From Rhodobacteraceae bacterium XHP0102 (lineage in GTDB: Bacteria; Pseudomonadota; Alphaproteobacteria; Rhodobacterales; Rhodobacteraceae): a DNA stretch of 64,000 nt. The notes under the pieces are model-generated. The model saw only the letters and a program-made list of their open reading frames with translations. It was not told where the DNA came from and searched no databases. This document shows positions 56,252-64,000 of the stretch, piece after piece. Position numbers and translations under genes: made by a program. Positions within the stretch are counted from its first letter, which is position 1. Every line of letters starts with the position of its first letter. The stretch covers positions 310,001 through 374,000 of the forward strand of contig JAOWLD010000002.1 in assembly GCA_025751475.1 (NCBI GenBank), in the 5' to 3' direction.

Positions 56252-57768
56252 ACACGCAAAAGAAACCCGTTATTTTGTGTATTTTGGATGGCTGGGGCAT
56301 TGGTTCAGATGTGGCAGGGAATGCGCCCTTGCAGGCCAAAACCCCGCATTTTGATCGCCTGATGTCCAGTTGCCCCCATGCAACATTGGTGACTTTTGGC
56401 CCTGATGTTGGGCTGCCCACAGGGCAAATGGGTAATTCCGAGGTGGGTCACACCAATATCGGTGCAGGCCGCGTGGTTGCAATGGATTTGGGGCAGATTG
56501 ATCTGGCAATTGAGGATCGGTCGTTTTTTGAGAATGCCGCGCTCTGCCGTTTTATCGCGGATGTCAAAGCGGCGGGGGGGCGGGCGCATATTGCGGGCCT
56601 TGCTTCGCCTGGCGGTGTTCATGCCCATCAGCGCCATATCGTTGCAGCAGCCGAGGCCTGCCAGCAGGCCGGTCTTGATGTGATGGTCCATGCCATCACG
56701 GATGGGCGTGATGTCGCCCCGCAATCTGCACAAGACCAGATCGCCGCGCTGGAGGCCGCATTGCCCGAAGGCGCGCGGATCGTCACACTCACGGGGCGCT
56801 ATTTTGCAATGGATCGCGACAACCGTTGGGAACGGGTCGAGACCGCCTATCGCGCCATCGCCGAGGGCAAAGGCGCAAACGCACCTTCCGCACAGGCCGC
56901 GATTGCGCAAGGCTATGCCGCGGGCAAAACCGATGAATTCTTGCCCGCCACGGTCATTGGGGATTATGCGGGTATGACCGCAGGCGATGGGGTGTTCTTT
57001 GTGAATTTTCGCGCGGATCGTGCGCGTGAAATTCTGGCCGCGCTTTGCGCGCCTGAATTTGACGGATTTGCACGCGGCGCGGCGCCTGCGCTGTCTGCGC
57101 GTTTGGGGATGGTGAACTACTCCGCCGACCATGATCGATATATGCAGACCGTTTTTCCCAAGCAGGAATTGAAAAACACGCTTGGCGCATGGGTGGCCGC
57201 GCATGGCCTGCGGCAGTTTCGGATTGCTGAAACTGAGAAATACCCCCATGTGACGTTTTTCCTCAACGGCGGTGAGGAAAACGCCGCAGCGGGTGAAGAC
57301 CGCCATATGCCGCGCTCCCCGAATGTGGCCACTTATGATTTGCAGCCCGAAATGAGCGCGGCCGAAGTCACCGCGCATTTGGTTCAGGCCATAAAGGCGG
57401 ATTACGATCTCATCGTGGTCAATTACGCCAATCCTGATATGGTCGGGCATACAGGCGATTTGGCCGCCGCCATCGCCGCTTGCGAAGCGGTCGATCAGGG
57501 CCTTGGCGCGGTGTTGGACGCGCTTGACGCAAAAGGCGGGGCAATGATTGTGACCGCAGACCATGGAAACTGCGAAACCATGATTGATCCCGTGACGGGC
57601 GGGCCGCACACGGCGCACACCCTCAATCTTGTGCCTGTGGTTGTTTGGGGTGCACCAGAAGGGGCACGGCTGGTTGATGGGCGATTGGCCGATCTGGCAC
57701 CAACGGTGCTGGATTTGATGGGCCTCGCGCAGCCGCCCGAAATGACAGGGCAGTCTTTGTTGCGATGA
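56242..57768 (+). CDS. gpmI: 2,3-bisphosphoglycerate-independent phosphoglycerate mutase
   Basis: Glycolysis/gluconeogenesis enzyme interconverting 3- and 2-phosphoglycerate with two metal ions. Metal site 1 at CILDGWGI; nucleophile Ser66 in QMGNSEVGHTN; VVNYANPDMVGHTG and TADHGNCE complete the site. Start ATG 56242 gives 508 residues. Overlaps glf upstream and the EnvC gene downstream (ATGA). Confidence 0.95.
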   Translation: MRVNTQKKPVILCILDGWGIGSDVAGNAPLQAKTPHFDRLMSSCPHATLVTFGPDVGLPTGQMGNSEVGHTNIGAGRVVAMDLGQIDLAIEDRSFFENAALCRFIADVKAAGGRAHIAGLASPGGVHAHQRHIVAAAEACQQAGLDVMVHAITDGRDVAPQSAQDQIAALEAALPEGARIVTLTGRYFAMDRDNRWERVETAYRAIAEGKGANAPSAQAAIAQGYAAGKTDEFLPATVIGDYAGMTAGDGVFFVNFRADRAREILAALCAPEFDGFARGAAPALSARLGMVNYSADHDRYMQTVFPKQELKNTLGAWVAAHGLRQFRIAETEKYPHVTFFLNGGEENAAAGEDRHMPRSPNVATYDLQPEMSAAEVTAHLVQAIKADYDLIVVNYANPDMVGHTGDLAAAIAACEAVDQGLGAVLDALDAKGGAMIVTADHGNCETMIDPVTGGPHTAHTLNLVPVVVWGAPEGARLVDGRLADLAPTVLDLMGLAQPPEMTGQSLLR

Positions 57769-58895
57769 AAACCGCATTGCGCCTTGCTGTGTCGATTTAC
57801 CTTTGCACTGCGCCACAGGTGCTTCTGGCGGAGATTGACCCAAAGGCCGCCGCCACGGATGCCATTTCCGAGTTGCAGTCTGCGGCCACGGCCTTGGCCA
57901 ATGCGCAGACCGCATCGGATCGGATTGCTGCCCTCACGCAAACCATTCGAGGGTATGAGCGTGGGCTTTTGTCTTTGCGTGATGCCGTGCGCCGCGCGGC
58001 TTTGGCACAGGCCGCGATTGAGGCGCGGCTTGACGCGGAAACAGCCGCGCTTTCGGGTGTTTTGATGGCGCTGCAACGCATTGCCGCGGAGCCTGCCCCA
58101 TTGGGGTTGATGCATCCTGATGGGCCAGTGGCTTCGGCACGGGCGGGGGCGATGATTGCGGATATCACGCCTGCGCTGTCGGCCGAGGCGGTGGCACTGC
58201 GCCAAGAGTTGGAGCAGATCGCGGTTTTGTCACAGCTCCAATCCGCAGCCGTGCGACAGATGGAGGCGGCTTTGTCCGAGGTGCAAACCGCACGCACCAG
58301 TCTTGCCGCCGCCATGGCAGAGCGGCGCGATGCCCCTGAACGCTTTGCCTTGAGTGATGATGCGCTGCGCCAAATCGTGGAAGCGGTGGATACGTTAGAT
58401 GGGTTCCTCGAGCTTTTGAATGCGGCCCCGACCTCCCAGACAGATTTGATGGAGGGTTTTAGCGATGCGCGCGGCGCGATCCCCTTGCCTGTTCTTGGGG
58501 TGCTGTTGAGCGGGTTCGAGAGCCAAGATGCGGCGGGCATTTCCCGCCCGGGTTTGGTTCTCGCCACGGCCCCTGCCGCGCTTGTGACAGCCCCTTGGTT
58601 TGGGACGGTGCGCTATGCGGGGCCCTTGTTGGACTATGGAAATGTCGTCATTCTTGAACCAGAGGGCAATATGACACTGATCTTGGCGGGGTTGGGGGAC
58701 CTCTATGTCAGCTTGGGCGAGGTTGTGACAAAGGGTGCGCCATTGGGTGCAATGCCGCTCAAACGCCAAACGCGCGCAGATTTGATCACAGAATTTGGAG
58801 ATGACACTGGCGCTGCGCTGTCAGAAACTATTTATATTGAATTAAGAGAAAATGGCACAACGGTCGATCCGCAGCCATGGTTTGATTGGGAATAA
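57765..58895 (+). CDS. EnvC-like murein hydrolase activator
   Basis: A 376-residue exported protein: signal peptide (to about residue 22), a long Ala-rich coiled coil (about 25-205) and a C-terminal M23/LytM domain (APWFGTVRYAGPLLDYGNVVILEPEGNMTLILAGL) in which the zinc-binding residues are missing, as in EnvC. It would activate amidases during cell separation rather than cut peptidoglycan itself. Coupled to gpmI; ctpA follows 45 bases later, the usual order in this group. Confidence 0.88.
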   Translation: MKTALRLAVSIYLCTAPQVLLAEIDPKAAATDAISELQSAATALANAQTASDRIAALTQTIRGYERGLLSLRDAVRRAALAQAAIEARLDAETAALSGVLMALQRIAAEPAPLGLMHPDGPVASARAGAMIADITPALSAEAVALRQELEQIAVLSQLQSAAVRQMEAALSEVQTARTSLAAAMAERRDAPERFALSDDALRQIVEAVDTLDGFLELLNAAPTSQTDLMEGFSDARGAIPLPVLGVLLSGFESQDAAGISRPGLVLATAPAALVTAPWFGTVRYAGPLLDYGNVVILEPEGNMTLILAGLGDLYVSLGEVVTKGAPLGAMPLKRQTRADLITEFGDDTGAALSETIYIELRENGTTVDPQPWFDWE

Positions 58896-58940
58896 GCGCT
58901 GCGCGGGGCATCATCGCACAGTCGGAAAGGATGCGTAACG

Positions 58941-60269
58941 ATGAAAAAACTGGTCTTTGCGGGCATTGGTGGCGCGGTTGCTGGGGTCATCTTGGCATCT
59001 CAATTGGCGGCTCCGTTGTTGGCGCAAGAGCAAACGCAAAAGCTGAGTGTTTATGAGCAGCTTGACCTGTTTGGCGATGTGTTCGAGCGGATCCGCTCCA
59101 ATTATGTCGAGGAGGTGGACGAGTCCGCTTTGATTGAAGCCGCGATCAACGGGATGCTTACTTCGCTTGATCCGCATTCCAGTTATCTGCCACCGCGTGA
59201 TTTTGATTCGATGCAGGTGCAGACGCGTGGCGAATTTGGCGGGCTTGGCATTGAGGTGACCCAAGAAGATGGCTTCGTGCGTGTCATTACGCCGATGGAT
59301 GATACGCCCGCGATGGAAGCGGGCGTTGAGGCGGGCGATTTTATCACCCATGTCGATGGCGAAGCCTTGCTGGGGCTAACCTTAGAGCAAGCGGTTGATC
59401 TGATGCGCGGCCCTGTGGGTTCGGAAATTGTCATAACGGTCGTGCGTGAAGGTGTGGATGAGCCGTTTGATATTTCCATTATCCGCGATCGTATTCGTCT
59501 GACCGCCGTTCGGACAAGGCTCGAGGGAAACACCGCGATTGTGCGCGTGTCCACCTTCAACGATCAAACCTATCCGAATTTGGAAGAGGGATTGAATGAG
59601 ATCATTTCCGAAATGGGTGGGATTGAAAAGCTGAACGGCGTGGTTCTAGATTTGCGCAACAATCCAGGCGGTTTGCTCAGTCAGGCCATTCGTGTTTCGG
59701 ACGCGTTTTTGGAACAGGGTGAGATCGTCTCAACCCGTGGGCGAAACGGTGATGACGGAGATCGTTACAATGCCAGTGCAGGTGATTTGATCGAAGGGTT
59801 GCCGATGGTGGTTTTGGTCAATGGTGGCTCTGCTTCGGCCTCTGAAATCGTGGCGGGTGCGCTGCAAGATCATCGCCGCGCGGTGGTTGTTGGCACCAAT
59901 ACATTCGGCAAAGGGTCGGTGCAGTCGGTTATGCCCGTGCAGGGTGAAGGGGCCATTCGCCTGACCACAGCACTTTATTACACCCCTTCGGGGCGCTCAA
60001 TCCAAGCGCTGGGTGTTGCACCTGATATTCTGGTCGAACAGCGCGAAGCGGTTGAAGAAGTCGAGAGCGATGAGCGGTTCTCACGGTCTGAGGCGGATTT
60101 GCGCGGCGCGCTGCGCAACACCACCCTGAGCGAAGATGAGCAACGCCTGTTGGACGAAGAACAGGCCGTCGCCGAAGAAACCGCGCGGCTTCGCAATCAG
60201 GATTATCAATTGGCCTATGCGATTGATATTCTGACGGGGTTGAGCGCGCTTGGCCCGAATGCAAGATGA
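58941..60269 (+). CDS. ctpA: S41 carboxyl-terminal processing peptidase
   Basis: A periplasmic protease anchored by an N-terminal signal, with a PDZ domain (about 85-170: GEFGGLGIEVTQEDGFVRVI) and a catalytic domain with Ser299 (SASASEIV) and Lys324 (FGKGSVQ), 25 residues apart as in Prc. Substrates probably include peptidoglycan enzymes, in keeping with the EnvC gene before it. Length 442 residues. Overlaps rppH (ATGA). Confidence 0.95.
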   Translation: MKKLVFAGIGGAVAGVILASQLAAPLLAQEQTQKLSVYEQLDLFGDVFERIRSNYVEEVDESALIEAAINGMLTSLDPHSSYLPPRDFDSMQVQTRGEFGGLGIEVTQEDGFVRVITPMDDTPAMEAGVEAGDFITHVDGEALLGLTLEQAVDLMRGPVGSEIVITVVREGVDEPFDISIIRDRIRLTAVRTRLEGNTAIVRVSTFNDQTYPNLEEGLNEIISEMGGIEKLNGVVLDLRNNPGGLLSQAIRVSDAFLEQGEIVSTRGRNGDDGDRYNASAGDLIEGLPMVVLVNGGSASASEIVAGALQDHRRAVVVGTNTFGKGSVQSVMPVQGEGAIRLTTALYYTPSGRSIQALGVAPDILVEQREAVEEVESDERFSRSEADLRGALRNTTLSEDEQRLLDEEQAVAEETARLRNQDYQLAYAIDILTGLSALGPNAR

Positions 60270-60763
60270 AGGCGACCCTCACCGCTGCACAAATCGCGGC
60301 GCTGCCTTATAGACCTTGTGTCGGTATCGTCATGGTTAATGCCTTGGGGGATGTTTTTGCAGGCACGCGCGCCGATATGGATGCGCCTGCATGGCAAATG
60401 CCCCAAGGCGGCATAGATGAGGGGGAAACCCCGCGTGCGGCAGCGCTGCGCGAATTGCGCGAAGAAACGGGTATTGCCCCAGATCAGACGCGATTTCTAC
60501 GTCAGACGGCTGATTGGCTGACCTATGATCTGCCCGCCGAGGTGATCCCGCAGCGCTGGGGTGGGCGGTATCGGGGGCAAAAGCAGCATTGGATCATGGT
60601 GGAATTGATTGCACCCGATAGCGCGATTGACCTCACCTATCAGGATGTCGAATTTTCGGACTGGCGATGGATGTCAGCACATGATTTGCTTGCGCAAATT
60701 GTTCCATTTAAGCGCGACATCTATGCGCGTGTTTTTCATGAGTTTGAACTTATCACAGCCTAA
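60266..60763 (+). CDS. rppH: RNA pyrophosphohydrolase
   Basis: A 165-residue Nudix enzyme that removes pyrophosphate from mRNA 5' ends and so starts decay. The Nudix box is GGIDEGETPRAAALRELREETGI, preceded by AWQMPQ as in RppH, and WGGRYRGQKQHWIMVEL is the RppH-specific block. Confidence 0.93.
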   Translation: MKATLTAAQIAALPYRPCVGIVMVNALGDVFAGTRADMDAPAWQMPQGGIDEGETPRAAALRELREETGIAPDQTRFLRQTADWLTYDLPAEVIPQRWGGRYRGQKQHWIMVELIAPDSAIDLTYQDVEFSDWRWMSAHDLLAQIVPFKRDIYARVFHEFELITA

Positions 60764-60777
60764 AGGATCAACAGATC

Positions 60778-61386
60778 ATGGCCAAATATCAGCTTCTTGG
60801 GTCGATCGCGTCACCTTTTGTGCGCAAAGTTTTGGTTCTTGTGCATGAGGCAAAACTAACGGATGTGGAATTCGAGACGGTTAAAGCCTCACCCATGGGC
60901 GGCGATGCCCATCTCAATGCGGCGAATCCCTCAGGCAAAATTCCCGTTTTGTTGCGCGCGGGCGAAAGCCCGATTTTCGACAGCCGCGTGATCACGCGTT
61001 TTTTGGACACTGAGGCCCGCGCAGGGTTCTATCCTGAAAACCGTCTTTGGGAGGTTTTGACCCTCGAGGCTGCGGCAGATGCCATGACGGAGGCGGTTGT
61101 CGCCATGGTCTATGAGCACCGCTTTAGACCTGAGACGCATTGGTATGAACCTTGGTATGATGGGCAATGGGCCAAGGTGAACCGCGCTTTGGATTATTTT
61201 GAAGGGCTGGTGCCTCGTTTTGATGCGCAGATTGATATGGGGCAGATCGCGCTTGGCGCGGGGCTTGGATATTTGGACTTTCGGCAAGCGCAGTTTGACT
61301 GGCGCGGCACGCGTCCGCAGCTTGCGGCATTTTTTGACCGCCTGAATGCCCGCAGCGCCTTCCAGCAGACTCAGCCTGTCGGCTGA
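60778..61386 (+). CDS. glutathione S-transferase family protein
   Basis: A 202-residue GST: thioredoxin-like domain (LLGSIASPFVRKVLVLVHEAK, then NPSGKIPVLL and DSRVITRFLD) and a helical C-terminal domain (ALGAGLGYLDFRQAQFDWR). It resembles the E. coli YibF subgroup. It shares no clear sequence signature with the GST at 13186 beyond the fold. Confidence 0.85.
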   Translation: MAKYQLLGSIASPFVRKVLVLVHEAKLTDVEFETVKASPMGGDAHLNAANPSGKIPVLLRAGESPIFDSRVITRFLDTEARAGFYPENRLWEVLTLEAAADAMTEAVVAMVYEHRFRPETHWYEPWYDGQWAKVNRALDYFEGLVPRFDAQIDMGQIALGAGLGYLDFRQAQFDWRGTRPQLAAFFDRLNARSAFQQTQPVG

Positions 61387-61545
61387 TGCGGCGATGTTTG
61401 GGTGTTGAACGCTGCGCCAAAGAATAAATTATATCACCGAAAACACCTTATTTTGCGCGTTAAGGTTGAATTTTCTGCGGCAACCGCGACATTTCGGCCA
61501 AACTGCGCGCGTTTGTCCGCTAGACGCTTATACTTTGATTGCATA

Positions 61546-61566
61546 AACAGCCCCTCAAAGGCTGTT
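61546..61566 (+). promoter_or_regulatory. leader hairpin upstream of petA
   Basis: AACAGCC (61546-61552), loop CCTCAAA, GGCTGTT (61560-61566): a perfect 7-bp stem 64 bases before the petA start, just after a TATACT hexamer (61529-61534) that could be a -10 element. It has no U tract, so it is a leader structure rather than a terminator. Confidence 0.4.
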
Positions 61567-61630
61567 GGAGATTCCTACGGCTTTGCTTCAATTGGCCCGA
61601 ATGGGGCCGCTGACAAGGGAGACGCTTTCA

Positions 61631-62209
61631 GTGTCACACGCAGAAGACCAGTCCAGCACACGCCGCGACTTTCTGTACTACGCGACAGGCGGTGTAGGTG
61701 CTGTTGTAACCGGCGCAGCCGTCTGGCCGCTGGTCAATCAAATGAACCCTTCGGCAGATGTTCAGGCCGCATCAACGATGCGCGTGGATGTGTCGGGCGT
61801 GCAGGAAGGAACACAATTGACGGTTCTTTTCCTTGGCAAGCCCGTCTTTATTCGCCGCCGCACGCAAGATGAAATCACCGAGGCCCGCGCGGTCGCTTTG
61901 GATGATCTTGTCGACAGCGACAGCCGAAATCCAAATATTTCTGGCGGCGCTGATGCGTCTGACGAGAACCGCTCCCTCGCGTTGCCCGATGGCACGAACA
62001 CGGGCGAATGGCTGGTTATGATCGGTGTCTGCACCCATTTGGGTTGCGTTCCCATCGGTGACGGCGCAGGCGAGTTTAATGGATGGTTCTGCCCTTGCCA
62101 CGGGTCGCATTACGACAACGCGGGCCGTATCCGCAAAGGTCCAGCGCCTGAGAACTTGCACATTCCGAACGCGTCTTTCGTAGACGATACAACAATTTTG
62201 CTCGGTTAA
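61631..62209 (+). CDS. petA: Rieske iron-sulfur protein of the cytochrome bc1 complex
   Basis: Accepts electrons from ubiquinol at the Qo site and passes them to cytochrome c1. N-terminal membrane anchor with a twin-arginine motif ([15 protein letters not shown]), then the cluster-binding boxes CTHLGC and [12 protein letters not shown] 61631, with GGGAGA upstream, gives 192 residues, as in relatives; a longer frame upstream is unlike the family. First gene of the petABC operon. Confidence 0.95.
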   Translation: MSHAEDQSSTRRDFLYYATGGVGAVVTGAAVWPLVNQMNPSADVQAASTMRVDVSGVQEGTQLTVLFLGKPVFIRRRTQDEITEARAVALDDLVDSDSRNPNISGGADASDENRSLALPDGTNTGEWLVMIGVCTHLGCVPIGDGAGEFNGWFCPCHGSHYDNAGRIRKGPAPENLHIPNASFVDDTTILLG

Positions 62210-62224
62210 CGGAGGAAACGACCG

Positions 62225-63574
62225 ATGTCTGGCATTCCCCACGACCATTATGAACCGAAGTCCAATGGTGAGAAGTGGCTGCATTCGCGCCTTCCTATCG
62301 TAGGGCTTCTATATGACACCCTGATGATCCCCACACCCAAGAACCTGAATTGGATGTGGATTTGGGGCATCGTTTTGGTGTTCTGCTTGGTCATGCAGAT
62401 CGTCACCGGAATTATTCTTGTGATGCATTACACGCCTCATGTGGACCTTGCGTTTGCAAGTGTCGAACACATCATGCGCAACGTGAACGGGGGATGGGCG
62501 ATCCGCTATATCCACCAAAACGGTGCGTCCCTGTTCTTCATTGCGGTTTATCTCCACATCTTCCGTGGCCTTTACTACGGCTCCTACAAAGCGCCGCGTG
62601 AGGTGACATGGATCATCGGGATGTTGATCTATCTGATGATGATGGGCACCGCTTTCATGGGGTATGTTCTGCCTTGGGGTCAGATGTCCTTCTGGGGTGC
62701 GACCGTGATCACGGGCCTCTTTGGCGCGATCCCCTTCGTGGGCGAGGCGATCCAAACTTGGCTCTTGGGCGGGCCTGCTGTGGATAACGCCACGCTGAAC
62801 CGCTTCTTATCGCTTCACTACTTGCTGCCCTTCGTGATCTTGGGCCTTGTGATCGTGCATATTTGGGCCTTCCACACCACGGGGAACAACAACCCAACGG
62901 GTGTTGAAGTGCGCCGCACGTCCAAGAAAGATGCCGAAGCAGACACGCTGCCGTTCTGGCCATACTTCGTGATCAAAGACCTTTTTGCACTGGCCGTGAT
63001 CTTGGTCGCGTTCTTTGCGATTGTTGGTTTCATGCCAAACTATCTGGGTCACCCCGATAACTACATCGAGGCGAACCCGCTGGTGACCCCTGCGCATATC
63101 GTGCCTGAGTGGTATTTCCTGCCCTTCTACGCAATCTTGCGCGCCTTCGATGGTGATGTTTGGGTTGTGATTGCGGCCGATTTCTTGACCGGTGGCATCA
63201 TTGACGCGAAATTCTTCGGTGTTCTGGCCATGTTTGGCGCGATCATCGTGATGGCCTTGGTGCCATGGCTTGATACATCTTCGGTGCGCTCTGGCCGCTA
63301 CCGCCCGATGTTCAAGCCTTGGTTCTGGGTTTTCGTGATCAACTTCTTCGTCTTGATGTGGGCGGGTGCGATGCCTGCGGAAGGGATTTACCCGTATATC
63401 GCTTTGATCGGTTCGGCCTATTGGTTTGCTTACTTCCTCGTGATCCTGCCTCTCTTGGGCGTTCTTGAGAAGCCAACCACACCACCTTCGACCATCGAAG
63501 ACGATTTCAATGCACATTATGGCGATGCGGCATCGGGCAATGGCCCTGCTGCGGCCAAAATCCCTGCTGAATGA
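62225..63574 (+). CDS. petB: cytochrome b of the bc1 complex
   Basis: The membrane core of bc1 with eight helices, two b hemes and the Qo/Qi sites. Heme His pairs are in [10 protein letters not shown]...[19 protein letters not shown] and SLHYLLPFV...HIWAFHTTG; the Qo loop [13 protein letters not shown] is present. The 449 residues include a C-terminal extension. GGAGGAAACG precedes the ATG. Confidence 0.97.
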   Translation: MSGIPHDHYEPKSNGEKWLHSRLPIVGLLYDTLMIPTPKNLNWMWIWGIVLVFCLVMQIVTGIILVMHYTPHVDLAFASVEHIMRNVNGGWAIRYIHQNGASLFFIAVYLHIFRGLYYGSYKAPREVTWIIGMLIYLMMMGTAFMGYVLPWGQMSFWGATVITGLFGAIPFVGEAIQTWLLGGPAVDNATLNRFLSLHYLLPFVILGLVIVHIWAFHTTGNNNPTGVEVRRTSKKDAEADTLPFWPYFVIKDLFALAVILVAFFAIVGFMPNYLGHPDNYIEANPLVTPAHIVPEWYFLPFYAILRAFDGDVWVVIAADFLTGGIIDAKFFGVLAMFGAIIVMALVPWLDTSSVRSGRYRPMFKPWFWVFVINFFVLMWAGAMPAEGIYPYIALIGSAYWFAYFLVILPLLGVLEKPTTPPSTIEDDFNAHYGDAASGNGPAAAKIPAE

Positions 63575-63591
63575 GAGAAAGGAAACTGAGT

Positions 63592-64000
63592 ATGTTCAGG
63601 AAACTTGTGATCAGCACAATCGCTGCGCTGAGCCTCTCAAGCGGCGCGGTGTTTGCGGCAGGTGGTGCAGGCTATGTGGAGAATTATGAATTCTCCTTCC
63701 AAGGGCCGTTTGGCCGGTTTGACCAAGACCAGCTTCAGCGCGGGCTTCAAGTATATACCGAGGTTTGCGCGGCCTGCCATGGCCTGCAATATGTGGCCTA
63801 TCGCAACCTTTCGGATGAGGGTGGCCTCGGCTATACCGAGGACGAGGTTCGCGCCTTTGCCGCGCAATTCGAGGTGTATGACGCCAGCATTGACGACTGG
63901 CGCACCGCAACCCCGAATGACCATTTCCCACAGTCTGGTCTGGAAACCGCACCTGACCTGAGCCTGATGGCAAAGGCACGGGCGGGTTTCAGCGGGCCTT
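63592..64000 (+). CDS. petC: cytochrome c1, 3'-truncated by window edge
   Basis: The first 136 residues are visible. A signal peptide (to about residue 22, SGAVFA), then [13 protein letters not shown]-like mature start ([17 protein letters not shown]) and the heme c site C59-A-A-C62-H63. It has an AGAAAGGAAA ribosome site. The frame runs off the end of the window without a stop. Confidence 0.95.
   Translation, partial: MFRKLVISTIAALSLSSGAVFAAGGAGYVENYEFSFQGPFGRFDQDQLQRGLQVYTEVCAACHGLQYVAYRNLSDEGGLGYTEDEVRAFAAQFEVYDASIDDWRTATPNDHFPQSGLETAPDLSLMAKARAGFSGP

Noticed and set aside
56305-57915. A 536-codon open frame antisense to gpmI
   Set aside because: gpmI is complete and unmistakable on the other strand; the antisense translation is a His/Arg-rich shadow.

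Overview
The window reads as a chromosome segment of an alphaproteobacterium of the Rhodobacterales (Roseobacter/Rhodobacter type). Evidence seen: GC-rich coding (roughly 58-60% by eye), a serC-serA pair, a petABC (fbc) operon, an aerobic-type cobO-cobQ pair, an ialB-rlmN pair, an NDUFAF5-like protein, and a choice-of-anchor L/Hint protein of a kind common in that order. No rRNA, tRNA or CRISPR array was recognised. I cannot name a species.

Layout of the core genome. 1-6.1 kb: the end of an alpha/beta hydrolase, a MarR regulator, serC and serA behind a structured leader, and a hybrid histidine kinase. 6.1-19 kb: R. etli-type asparaginase, IalB protein, rlmN, a small membrane peptide, two L,D-transpeptidases around a CAP lipoprotein, a queG operon (gst-queG-SDR), mtgA, cobO-cobQ and a Hint protein. 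19-34 kb: dapE, a DnaE2 polymerase lacking its C-terminal domain, pip, ubiG, marR, grx, comF, an NDUFAF5-like protein, hemH, mutT-argJ, a parvulin and secA. 44.9-64 kb: radC, map, a CinA-type protein, GNAT, LysR, dapD, a LOG protein, mepA, an MFS transporter, yggT, a DadA-like oxidase, glf-gpmI-envC, ctpA-rppH-gst, and petA-petB-petC (petC is cut by the window edge). Many convergent neighbours touch or overlap by 4-9 bases at their stop codons, so the genome is tightly packed.

The accessory region is an AT-rich integrated element of 10,625 bp, 34204-44842, between secA and radC. It is bounded by a 14-bp direct repeat lying in the last codons of secA. The left end supplies a replacement 3' end for secA that encodes the same residues (H896-G-R-L-V-stop) with different codons throughout; the displaced original tail remains at the right end, abutting radC. 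Repeated nonamers (TGTTAG-type), spaced 11 bp apart, lie inside both ends and look like integrase arm sites. The element carries three tyrosine recombinases, a small HUH-type Rep-like protein next to a stem-loop-rich spacer, DUF6626- and DUF6641-like proteins, a clamp-loader-like AAA+ ATPase beside two unrecognised proteins, a short H-NS-like coiled coil, and two cargo genes (an outer-membrane porin and a TPR-sulfotransferase). I see no capsid, terminase, conjugation or toxin-antitoxin genes, so it looks like a satellite or cargo island rather than a phage or ICE.

Within the element, one recombinase gene and the porin diverge from a 108-bp segment ended by imperfect 26/27-bp inverted repeats. 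The porin has lost its normal start codon exactly there. This could be an invertible switch or a past recombination scar. The secA tail repair and this recombinase-porin junction are the strongest leads in the window.
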